A stretch of 6,916 nt of DNA, taken from JBBKWH01 sp037968855. GTDB taxonomy: Bacteria > Pseudomonadota > Gammaproteobacteria > Pseudomonadales > Moraxellaceae. Each line of letters starts with the position of its first letter. The stretch's first letter is position 1. The position numbers and the translations under genes are program-made. Positions 1-6,208 of this stretch are shown here, one piece after another. The notes beneath the pieces were generated by a model, which did not search any database, was not told the origin of the DNA, and saw only the letters and a program-made list of their open reading frames with translations. The stretch covers positions 1-6,916 of the forward strand of contig JBBKWH010000031.1 of NCBI GenBank assembly GCA_037968855.1. The letters run 5' to 3'.

Positions 1-1077
1 TTGTTGCTGCGGGTGATTGGCAGCCCAGATCCGTATGGCAAACATACCGATGGCATGGGCGGTGCAACCTCCAGCACCAGCAAAACCGTGATCCTGTCCA
101 AAAGTACCCAGCCTGACCACGATGTCGATTATCTGTTTGGTCAGGTGGCGATTGATAAACCGTTTATTGATTGGAGCGGTAATTGTGGCAACTTAACTGC
201 TGCGGTGGGTGCGTTTGCCATTAGCAATGGTTTGGTTGATGCTGAGCGCGTTCCAGCCAATGGCATGGCGGTAATTCGGATTTGGCAGGTCAATATTCAA
301 AAGACCATCATTGCCCACGTGCCAATGACTGATGGTCAAGTGCAAGAAACCGGCGACTTTGAGCTTGATGGGGTGACGTTCCCCGCAGCCGAAGTGCAAG
401 TCGAGTTTTTGAACCCTGCTGATGAAGGCGAAGATGGCGCGGGTGGTTCGATGTTCCCCACGGGCAATCTGGTCGATGAGCTAGAAGTGCCAAATGTCGG
501 CACGTTTAAAGCCACCATGATCAATGCCGGTATCCCGACCATTTTTGTCAATGCAGCGGACATTGGCTACACCGGCACCGAGCTACAAGACGCCATCAAT
601 GGTGATGCCGCTGCGTTGGCTCGTTTTGAGACCATTCGTGCCTATGGCGCATTGCGGATGGGCTTGATTCAAGACATCAGCGAAGCGGCAAACCGTCAAC
701 ACACGCCTAAAATCGCCTTTGTTGCGCCACCAGCTTATTACGTGTCGTCGAGTGGTAAAGCAGTTAATGTTGATGATGTCGATCTGTTGGTGCGTGCCTT
801 ATCAATGGGCAAGCTACACCACGCCATGATGGGCACAGCAGCGGTAGCAATTGGTACAGCAGCCGCGATTTCGGGCACCTTGGTCAATTTGGCCGCAGGC
901 GGCGTGGATCGTCAGGCAGTGCGGTTTGGTCATCCCTCTGGCACCTTGCGCGTGGGTGCAGAGGCACAACAGGTCAATGGTGACTGGACCGTGACCAAGG
1001 CCATTATGAGCCGCAGCGCACGAGTGCTGATGGAAGGCACGGTTCGCGTACCCGCCGAGACACTCAACGTCGGTTAA
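1..1077 (+). CDS. prpF: 2-methylaconitate isomerase PrpF (5' end outside window)
   Basis: PrpF isomerises 2-methylaconitate made by the AcnD dehydratase, so that aconitase can hydrate it to 2-methylisocitrate. It is a cytosolic step of propionate breakdown by the methylcitrate cycle. The frame is open from the first base and encodes 358 visible residues of a family usually near 395-400. The family-typical GGATSSTSK segment lies at visible residues 20-28 and SGNCGNL at 59-65. The Lys28 to Cys62 spacing (34) equals that between the known active-site Lys73 and Cys107 of PrpF, so about 45 residues are missing upstream and the TTG at base 1 is an internal Leu codon, not a start. The C-terminal part (GTVRVPAE) is intact and ends in TAA. 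It would be expected to follow prpB/prpC/acnD outside the window. The fold is the diaminopimelate-epimerase-like PrpF fold. No defect is seen. Family identity is recognised from memory of PrpF sequences and is close to certain. Confidence 0.95.
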   Translation: MLLRVIGSPDPYGKHTDGMGGATSSTSKTVILSKSTQPDHDVDYLFGQVAIDKPFIDWSGNCGNLTAAVGAFAISNGLVDAERVPANGMAVIRIWQVNIQKTIIAHVPMTDGQVQETGDFELDGVTFPAAEVQVEFLNPADEGEDGAGGSMFPTGNLVDELEVPNVGTFKATMINAGIPTIFVNAADIGYTGTELQDAINGDAAALARFETIRAYGALRMGLIQDISEAANRQHTPKIAFVAPPAYYVSSSGKAVNVDDVDLLVRALSMGKLHHAMMGTAAVAIGTAAAISGTLVNLAAGGVDRQAVRFGHPSGTLRVGAEAQQVNGDWTVTKAIMSRSARVLMEGTVRVPAETLNVG

Positions 1078-1120
1078 TGGGTGGTTGCGAGTAGGCTGAT
1101 GCCACATTGATCAACATCAA

Positions 1121-1163
1121 CACACCGCTAAGCGTTGATCTCACGCTTGGCGGTGTGGTTTGT
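1121..1163 (+). terminator. Probable intrinsic terminator after prpF
   Basis: A 14-base-pair stem pairs 1121-1134 (CACACCGCTAAGCG) with 1144-1157 (CGCTTGGCGGTGTG). It has one T-G wobble and a 9-base loop. It starts 43 bases after the prpF stop. The tract after the stem (GTTTGT) is a poor T-run, so termination may be partial or may need Rho. A competing pairing exists between GATCAAC (1109-1115) and GTTGATC (1134-1140), the latter lying mostly in the loop. Confidence 0.75.
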
Positions 1164-1188
1164 CAGCACTGACCAAAGCTCCTATACT
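1160..1188 (+). promoter_or_regulatory. Sigma-70-type promoter for the hydrolase-like/P450 operon
   Basis: The -35 box TTGTCA (1160-1165; 5 of 6 to consensus) is followed by a 17-base spacer and the -10 box TATACT (1183-1188; 5 of 6). Transcription would start near 1195, leaving a leader of about 30 bases before the GTG start. The -35 box sits in the short tail of the upstream terminator. No operator-like palindrome is evident inside the promoter. Confidence 0.75.
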
Positions 1189-1215
1189 GAAAAATCAAGC
1201 GATAGAACAATACTC

Positions 1216-1219
1216 GGAG
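1216..1219 (+). promoter_or_regulatory. Ribosome binding site deciding the GTG start
   Basis: GGAG lies 7 bases before the GTG at 1227. No ATG in this frame lies nearby, so this site supports the non-ATG start of the 402-residue protein. Confidence 0.7.
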
Positions 1220-1226
1220 CGACTTT

Positions 1227-2435
1227 GTGAATGTAAAACGCCGTCAAGTCTATTACATCGCAGGTTTTGATCATCGTGGCGATAAGCATTATCACAGCTT
1301 GTATCAAAATCATGCGCAGCGGCAGTCTGCCAATACGCCGTATCAGATCAGCGTTTCCGAAATTGAACCTTCTCAAATTCCGCACCAAAGCACGTGGCAA
1401 ATCGAATTCCAAGAAGATGGCCAAGACTGTCATACCACCTACACCTATTTGTCTTGGGATGACATTGCGCTGACCAATATGCAGTCGGTTAATCCAGCGT
1501 TCTATGTGCGCTCTTGGCAGGCGTTTTTGCTGGCATTGCGGACAGGTTTTTTAAAAAAAACCAAACAGGTTGCATGGCCTGTGATGTTTAGCGTCAAGGC
1601 TTCGTATGTGAGTGTGTTAATACCACCGCTGCTTGCAGTTGGCTTGCTAGTATTGATGCTACAAGGCCGTTTATCATGGATTTTAGGCATATTACTGATT
1701 GCCGCATTGGGTGGATTTGTCTGGTGGGCCAATAAGAAAATCAATATCTTATGGATCGTGCACGCCTTTAATTTTAATGTGCAATATAGCCGTGACGAAT
1801 CTTTGCTCGATGAACGTCTGACTGAATTTGCCAGCGAGATCAATCGTGCTTTGCAGTCGGATCAGTTTGATGAAGTCATGGTGGTTGGCCATTGCTATGG
1901 TTCGGCGTTAATGATCCCCGTTTTATCCAAGCTGACCGAGCAGTTAAATGCAGCCAAACCCGACTCAGTCAAATCAAAATCAGCCCTGTCTATTTTGACC
2001 TTGGCGCAAACCTCACCGCTGATTAGCTGGTTACCCAACACCGACTGGTACAAAAAGCATTTTCAACATATCGATTTGTCGTTGCTCAAGTGGGTCGATT
2101 TTTCATCACCTGCCGATGGTGTGTGTTATCCATTACTGGATATTTTTGCCCCATTTGGCGCGGATAAAGCCAATCAACTCACCTTGAAATCACCACGGTT
2201 TTTTAAGCTGTTTGATAAAACCGAGTACCAGCGCATTATTCGCAAAAACAAGTTTCGGGTGCATTTTCAATATTTATTATCCAGTACCTTTACCCAAGAA
2301 TACGATTTTTTTGCCATGACTGCGGGCGTGCAAACACTGGCTCAGCGCTTTGCCAAGACGGCCAGCGCCGCAGTCAAAACGGTCAAACACATCAAATCAT
2401 CGCCTGATGCTGTGGAAACCGTCCATGTCAAATGA
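1227..2435 (+). CDS. Membrane-anchored alpha/beta-hydrolase-like protein with Cys at the nucleophile position
   Basis: I do not recognise a named family, and a precise function cannot be given. The 402-residue protein opens with a strand-like segment VYYIAGFDHRG (8-18), which resembles the first strand and oxyanion turn of alpha/beta hydrolases. Two hydrophobic segments follow (about 124-146 and 149-168), separated by a short polar turn (QGRLS), so it is probably an inner-membrane protein. After these comes VMVVGHCYGSA (217-227), a nucleophile elbow of GxSxG type with Cys223 in place of Ser. Asp297 (SPADGVCYP) and His346 (RVHFQYL) are candidates for the remaining triad residues, by position only. 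The start is GTG with a GGAG 7 bases upstream. The last 11 bases overlap the P450 gene, which implies one transcript and translational coupling. A lipase, esterase, thioesterase or acyltransferase role on a hydrophobic substrate is inference. It could also be a non-catalytic relative. Confidence is high that the gene is real and moderate for the fold. Confidence 0.7.
   Translation: MNVKRRQVYYIAGFDHRGDKHYHSLYQNHAQRQSANTPYQISVSEIEPSQIPHQSTWQIEFQEDGQDCHTTYTYLSWDDIALTNMQSVNPAFYVRSWQAFLLALRTGFLKKTKQVAWPVMFSVKASYVSVLIPPLLAVGLLVLMLQGRLSWILGILLIAALGGFVWWANKKINILWIVHAFNFNVQYSRDESLLDERLTEFASEINRALQSDQFDEVMVVGHCYGSALMIPVLSKLTEQLNAAKPDSVKSKSALSILTLAQTSPLISWLPNTDWYKKHFQHIDLSLLKWVDFSSPADGVCYPLLDIFAPFGADKANQLTLKSPRFFKLFDKTEYQRIIRKNKFRVHFQYLLSSTFTQEYDFFAMTAGVQTLAQRFAKTASAAVKTVKHIKSSPDAVETVHVK
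2412..2417 (+). promoter_or_regulatory. Weak ribosome binding site for the P450 inside the upstream gene
   Basis: GTGGAA lies 7 bases before the ATG at 2425, within the last codons of the hydrolase-like gene. It favours 2425 over the in-frame ATG at 2407, which would add six residues (MLWKPS), and over the far upstream extension. Translation would rely partly on ribosomes ending at 2435. Confidence 0.45.
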
Positions 2436-3819
2436 GTCGCCATATAGTCCACCGTATCCGAAGCCCCGCAAAAAAACACCGTCATTGCCTGAGCGCTTTA
2501 TGCTGTCGCGTAAGTCGTGGCTGAGTGTATTTTTTAACAAAAGCTACACCATGAAAATGGGCCAATTTAAGGTCTTATCCAAAAAATTTTTTGTGGTCAA
2601 TCAACCTAATCTGGCGCGTACGGTGTTGGTTGATGAGGCAGATAAATACCCCAAAAGCCAAGTATTGTATCAGATGCTCACCTTGTTGCTCGGCAACGGC
2701 ATTTTTATCAGTAATGGTGAAAAATGGAAAACTCAGCGCAAAATGATGGAGCAGGCGCTGAGTGTCTCGCACATTCGCAAGGTATTTCCGCTGATGCAGC
2801 AGGCGGTAGAGGGGTTAAGCCAGCGATTCGATCAACATGCTGGGGTGGGTCAGGTCAATATCAGTGAAGAAATGGCCCACGTTACCGCTGATATTATTTT
2901 TCGGACCATTTTTTCTAAGCCTTTATCGGCGGCAGAATCACGGCTGATTTTTACCGAGTTTTCGCTGTATCAGCGGGCGGTATCGAAGTTCTCACCGTTC
3001 TTGTTTGTCGGGATTCCGGCGCGTTGGATTCAGCGCTTTATGGCCAGCCATGCACAAGCTATTCGGCAGGTGATTGCCGACAATGTGCGGCCTCGTTTTG
3101 ATGCTTATCATGCCGGTCAGGTGGATCATCACGAGGATATTTTGGCCGCCATGTTGATGGCGACTGACGATCAAACCAATGCACACTTTAGCTTTGAGGC
3201 ATTGATTGACCAGATCGCGGTATTGTTTTTGGCAGGGCATGAAACCTCTGCCACGACCTTGTCGTGGGCGTTTTATATTTTGGCCAATTGTCCGCATGTG
3301 CAACGGCAGATTGTCGAAGAAGTGCAGACGGTCTTGGCCGAATCGGGCCGTACACAAGTGGCCTATAGTGACATCAAAAAGCTCAAGCATATCTCTGATG
3401 TATTTAAAGAAACGCTGCGGCTATACCCGCCTGTGGGTAGCTTTATGCGCGATGCCACCACCCATGAGTGTATGCGCAACAAACAAATCAAACCTAAAGA
3501 CGTGCTGATGGTGATTCCGTGGCTGATGCACCGTCGTGAGGATGTCTGGCCCAATGCGCATGAGTTTCAGCCGGAGCGCTTTCGTTGCCCTGAGCAAAAA
3601 GACGCGATTCGGCAATATTATTATCCCTATAGTGCAGGGCCACGGGTCTGTATTGGTGCATCATTTGCCAATCAAGAGTCAATTTTAATTTTGGCTACCT
3701 TGGTGCAGCGTTATCAGTTTGCCACCATTGCCAGTGAGCCTGAGCCATTGCCGGTCGGACATTTGGTGATTAAGCCAGACCGCAATATTCATTTGCAGGT
3801 CAGTCGGCGCAAGGTTTAA
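2425..3819 (+). CDS. Cytochrome P450 monooxygenase
   Basis: P450s insert one oxygen atom from O2 into an organic substrate using two electrons from a redox partner. With the chosen start the protein has 464 residues, typical for a soluble bacterial P450. There is no N-terminal membrane segment. Motifs appear in order: helix C WKTQR (101-105); I-helix oxygen-activation motif AGHETS (270-275); ExxR as ETLR (Glu329, Arg332); PERF (383-386); heme-binding loop YSAGPRVCIG (402-411), with Cys409 as the heme ligand. The usual Phe at the start of that loop is Tyr402. The Pro-rich N-terminus (PPYPKPRKKTP) and helix C resemble the CYP4-like/CYP102-like bacterial group rather than CYP101-type P450s, which would suit fatty-acyl or other lipophilic substrates. 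That substrate guess is inference. No ferredoxin, flavodoxin or reductase is fused or adjacent. The gene overlaps the upstream hydrolase-like frame by 11 bases and shares its promoter. Its stop overlaps that of the convergent kinase gene. Confidence 0.93.
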   Translation: MSNESPYSPPYPKPRKKTPSLPERFMLSRKSWLSVFFNKSYTMKMGQFKVLSKKFFVVNQPNLARTVLVDEADKYPKSQVLYQMLTLLLGNGIFISNGEKWKTQRKMMEQALSVSHIRKVFPLMQQAVEGLSQRFDQHAGVGQVNISEEMAHVTADIIFRTIFSKPLSAAESRLIFTEFSLYQRAVSKFSPFLFVGIPARWIQRFMASHAQAIRQVIADNVRPRFDAYHAGQVDHHEDILAAMLMATDDQTNAHFSFEALIDQIAVLFLAGHETSATTLSWAFYILANCPHVQRQIVEEVQTVLAESGRTQVAYSDIKKLKHISDVFKETLRLYPPVGSFMRDATTHECMRNKQIKPKDVLMVIPWLMHRREDVWPNAHEFQPERFRCPEQKDAIRQYYYPYSAGPRVCIGASFANQESILILATLVQRYQFATIASEPEPLPVGHLVIKPDRNIHLQVSRRKV

Positions 3820-3828
3820 AGCGCCAAC
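3803..3828. repeat. GC-rich dyad across two overlapping convergent stop codons
   Basis: GGCGC (3806-3810) and GCGCC (3821-3825) form a perfect inverted repeat. After one mismatch, two more pairs (GT/AC) extend it. The 10-base loop contains both stop codons: TAA at 3817-3819 for the P450 and TAA read on the - strand at 3816-3818 for the kinase. There is no T-run on either side, so it is at best a weak bidirectional terminator or 3'-end stabiliser. Confidence 0.4.
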
Positions 3829-5567
3829 AGTAAGACAATCACCAACAGCAACACAAAGGATACCGCCTGCCAAAACGCGACCGGATGTTGGTCGATCAAT
3901 GGCTTGCGTGTCTGATGACCAAAGGCTGGATTGGGGTGGCGCAAGTCATAGATGAACTCGGATAGATCGTCGTAGCGTTTATCTGGATCAGGATTGAGGG
4001 CTTTTTTTAGCGTGTCGTCAATCCATGCGGGAATGGCGCGATCATCGGCCAGTACCGAACGATAACGCAAATGGCGTTGGGCCAATTTGGTGTTGCACTT
4101 GGCGACATCTGTGCCATACGGCAATTGTCCCGATAGCATCTGATAAGCAATCACCGCCAGCGAAAATTGATCCGACTGTACGCTGCCACGCTCACCAATA
4201 AAATATTCAGGCGCAGCATATTGCGCTGTACCCATCAAATGGGTTTGCTCAAGATTGGGCCGAATATCCAAAATTCCCGCAACCTCCACAGCACCAAAAT
4301 CAATGATTTTGACCGTGCCGGTGTGATCAATCATGATGTTGGCGGGACGTAAATCTTGATGCAGCATCTCCAACCGATGAAAGGCCCGTAAGCCTTTAGC
4401 AATTTGTTCGACGATACCGCGCACGGTTTCGAGGTCGGGTTTGGGGTGATCAATCATCCATTGGCTTAAGGTCTGACCTTGGATGTATTCCATGGTGATA
4501 TATAAGGTCTGACGCGGTCGATCTGGTTGATAGGCTTTGAGTACATGTGGGCTATCAATCCGCCGTGCGATCCATTCTTCTAATAAAAAACGCTCCAAAT
4601 GGGCCGGTTGATCCTGTTGTTCGGTCGAAGGGACTTTGATTACTACCGCCTGATGCTGGTGTAGGTCGTCGGCCAAATACACATGACTACGACTGCTGTG
4701 ATACAGCACGCGAATCACCTGATAGCCTTCAAAGATTTGTCGTGTATCGAGTAACGGCGCAACGGGGAGTGTATGAAGTTGCTGGTACAAACCAAGCGCA
4801 TCGGGATCAGGCAGTTGATCCACCACAAGCCATAATGCGGTCAAATTATCCGTACTGCCTTGTGCATAGGCATGGTCAACCAAGCCAGTCGCGATAGCAT
4901 CGGCATCAGTGCCATGTTGTGCCATGAGTTGGGCCACAATGTCGGCATTAATATAGTCATACACGCCATCACTGGCCAACAAAAAACAGTCGCCTTGCTG
5001 CACGGGTAGGGCTAAATAATCAATCTCAAGATGTGAATCAAAGCCCAGCGCCCGACTTAAATAGCTTTGTTCGGCTGAGACACGGACACGATGATCGTTG
5101 GTCAGCTGTTCGAGAGGGCGTATTGGATCTGACATGTTGGCTTGCGCAGCAATCCGATAAATCCGTGTATCACCCACATGCACCAAATGGGCAGTGGTGG
5201 ACTTAATGATCAGTGCGCTAAAGGTGCAGACATAGCCAAGGTTTTTGTCATAGCGATAATCACCTTGCTGGTTGTGTGCATACAGTTGCGCATTACAAGC
5301 GCGTAGCACATGTTCGGCCGCAGTCTTGACTGACCACGCATCGGACGTACAGAGGTAATCATCAATAAAGCGCTGTACCGCCGTTTGGCTGGCCTCTTGA
5401 CTGACTCGACTACTGCTAATGCCATCGGCCAGTGCCGCCACCAGACCTTTGCTGTGCAACACTGAGATCTGCGGCACGCGCGCAGCCACTGCATCTTGAT
5501 TGATCGGTTTACGGCCTGCTTGACTAAATTGGCCAATCTGCACACGTAACGCTGTCGGGGTAGACAT
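3816..5567 (-). CDS. Bifunctional PP2C-type phosphatase / Ser-Thr protein kinase with C-terminal membrane anchor
   Basis: The 583-residue protein joins a PP2C phosphatase (about 8-250) to an eukaryotic-like Ser/Thr kinase (about 282-545) and ends in one hydrophobic segment (about 565-583). Both catalytic domains would therefore face the cytoplasm from a tail anchor. PP2C metal-site motifs are present: RKPINQD (19-25), ADG (47-49), HVGDTR (130-135), SDG (199-201), TDN (239-241). The usual GG after ADG is replaced by ISSS. In the kinase, Lys311 (VVIKV), catalytic loop HQDLRPAN (403-410), DFG (423-425) and APE (452-454) are present. The glycine-rich loop is degenerate (YHSSRSHVY), and HQD replaces HRD, a non-RD kinase layout. 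This looks like the bifunctional kinase/phosphatase often found near nitrate/nitrite genes in Pseudomonas and relatives. Its substrate is not known to me. The ATG at 5567 has only a weak AGG about 10 bases upstream. It is transcribed in the same direction as cynS, but a terminator lies between them. Confidence 0.92.
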   Translation of the reverse strand: MSTPTALRVQIGQFSQAGRKPINQDAVAARVPQISVLHSKGLVAALADGISSSRVSQEASQTAVQRFIDDYLCTSDAWSVKTAAEHVLRACNAQLYAHNQQGDYRYDKNLGYVCTFSALIIKSTTAHLVHVGDTRIYRIAAQANMSDPIRPLEQLTNDHRVRVSAEQSYLSRALGFDSHLEIDYLALPVQQGDCFLLASDGVYDYINADIVAQLMAQHGTDADAIATGLVDHAYAQGSTDNLTALWLVVDQLPDPDALGLYQQLHTLPVAPLLDTRQIFEGYQVIRVLYHSSRSHVYLADDLHQHQAVVIKVPSTEQQDQPAHLERFLLEEWIARRIDSPHVLKAYQPDRPRQTLYITMEYIQGQTLSQWMIDHPKPDLETVRGIVEQIAKGLRAFHRLEMLHQDLRPANIMIDHTGTVKIIDFGAVEVAGILDIRPNLEQTHLMGTAQYAAPEYFIGERGSVQSDQFSLAVIAYQMLSGQLPYGTDVAKCNTKLAQRHLRYRSVLADDRAIPAWIDDTLKKALNPDPDKRYDDLSEFIYDLRHPNPAFGHQTRKPLIDQHPVAFWQAVSFVLLLVIVLLLAL

Positions 5568-5602
5568 GAAAAGATTGCCTGATGAAAGATGACCTGATTA
5601 AA

Positions 5603-5631
5603 AATAAATCGTTGCACCATAAGACGGCCAA
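5603..5631 (-). promoter_or_regulatory. Possible promoter for the kinase/phosphatase gene
   Basis: Reading the - strand, TTGGCC (5631-5626; 4 of 6 to -35) is followed by 17 bases and TTTATT (5608-5603; 4 of 6 to -10) in an AT-rich stretch. It lies just after the cynS terminator and about 35 bases before the ATG, which fits an independent promoter. The boxes are weak matches, so the call is tentative. Confidence 0.4.
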
Positions 5632-5640
5632 CCGCTTGCC

Positions 5641-5672
5641 CAAAAAAATAGGCCAACATGCGTCAGCCTATT
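5641..5672 (-). terminator. Intrinsic terminator after cynS
   Basis: On the - strand AATAGGC (5672-5666) pairs with GCCTATT (5653-5647) over a 12-base loop. The right arm runs into a T-tract (seven consecutive T, 5648-5642, two of them paired). It lies 17 bases past the cynS stop and only works in the cynS direction, since the + strand has no T-run. Confidence 0.8.
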
Positions 5673-5680
5673 CTCATGTT
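5655..5680 (-). repeat. Alternative hairpin overlapping the cynS terminator
   Basis: AACATG (5680-5675 on the - strand) is complementary to CATGTT (5660-5655), which sits in the terminator loop. The left arm of the terminator lies between these two segments. Forming this 6-base-pair helix would therefore compete with, or knot through, the terminator. It may be chance. Confidence 0.3.
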
Positions 5681-5689
5681 TAAACCGAC

Positions 5690-6130
5690 TTACCAGCTTT
5701 TGTACGGCAAAAATTTACCATTCATGGTGATTACCACACGGTCGCCTTTGGGATCAACTTGCTTGTCCACATCCATCGAAAAATCAATCGCGCTCATGAT
5801 GCCATCGCCAAATTTTTCTTGGATGACTTCTTTGAGCGTGTCGCCATACACACCAACCACTTCGTATAAACGATAGATCAGCGGATCGGTTGGTACGGCT
5901 TGATCCCAGACTTTGGTCGGATAGGCCATCAATGCCTGCGCCACTTCGTCACCGAGTTCTAGATGATCGGCAATGGCTTTGGCAATCTCACTGGTGGCGC
6001 TATTCATGCCCAGACAGGCCGAGGCCAACCAGACCGGCGACACACCAATCACTGCACCCATGCTTTCCCATGTCAGTCCTTTGGCTGCTTTGCTACTGAC
6101 AATGGCATCAGTCATGCTTTGCTTGTTCAT
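5690..6130 (-). CDS. cynS: Cyanate hydratase (cyanase)
   Basis: Cyanase converts cyanate and bicarbonate to carbamate and CO2, and the carbamate decays to ammonia and CO2. It detoxifies cyanate and supplies nitrogen in the cytoplasm, where the enzyme forms a decamer. The protein has 146 residues (E. coli 156), with an N-terminal helical DNA-binding-like domain (about 1-75) and the C-terminal catalytic domain. Arg87, Glu90 and Ser113 match E. coli Arg96, Glu99 and Ser122 at a constant offset of nine. The conserved blocks YRLYEVVGVYG and EKFGDGIMSAI are present, and the C-terminus (GKFLPYKSW) is complete. The ATG at 6130 has GGAG 7 bases upstream. It lies 78 bases after the channel gene, probably on the same transcript, and is closed by a terminator. 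No cynR regulator or cynT-type carbonic anhydrase is seen in the window. Confidence 0.96.
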   Translation of the reverse strand: MNKQSMTDAIVSSKAAKGLTWESMGAVIGVSPVWLASACLGMNSATSEIAKAIADHLELGDEVAQALMAYPTKVWDQAVPTDPLIYRLYEVVGVYGDTLKEVIQEKFGDGIMSAIDFSMDVDKQVDPKGDRVVITMNGKFLPYKSW

Positions 6131-6137
6131 TTACTCA

Positions 6138-6141
6138 CTCC
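6138..6141 (-). promoter_or_regulatory. Ribosome binding site of cynS
   Basis: On the - strand, GGAG lies 7 bases before the ATG at 6130. This supports that start over the second in-frame ATG at codon 6. Confidence 0.65.
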
Positions 6142-6156
6142 ACTCACAGGTCTTGG

Positions 6157-6196
6157 ACGGTGGATCGATCACAGACAATGACCACTAATCCACCGC
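6157..6196 (-). repeat. Inverted repeat between channel gene and cynS
   Basis: On the - strand GCGGTGGAT (6196-6188) pairs with ATCCACCGT (6165-6157), eight Watson-Crick pairs plus one G-T, over a 22-base loop. No T-run follows, so it is not an ordinary terminator. It could stabilise the end of the channel mRNA, allow partial attenuation before cynS, or be a protein-binding dyad. Confidence 0.4.
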
Positions 6197-6208
6197 TATA
6201 GGATTAAA

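Noticed and set aside
1..3. TTG at base 1 as the start of prpF
   Set aside because: The catalytic Lys/Cys spacing matches PrpF with about 45 residues missing upstream, so this is an internal Leu codon.
1169..1174. CTGACC as the -35 box of the operon promoter
   Set aside because: It is only 8 bases from the TATACT box, whereas TTGTCA at 1160 has the ideal 17-base spacing.
2350..2424. Longer N-terminal extension of the P450
   Set aside because: It lies wholly inside the hydrolase-like gene, lacks P450 character, and a ribosome site supports the ATG at 2425.
2992..3390. Open frame of 132 residues antisense to the P450
   Set aside because: It lies opposite conserved P450 sequence, and its translation has no recognisable features.
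5210..5659. Open frame of 149 residues on the - strand
   Set aside because: It is another frame of the PP2C coding region and of the terminator/promoter gap. Its composition (rich in Arg, Cys and Met) is that of a shadow frame.
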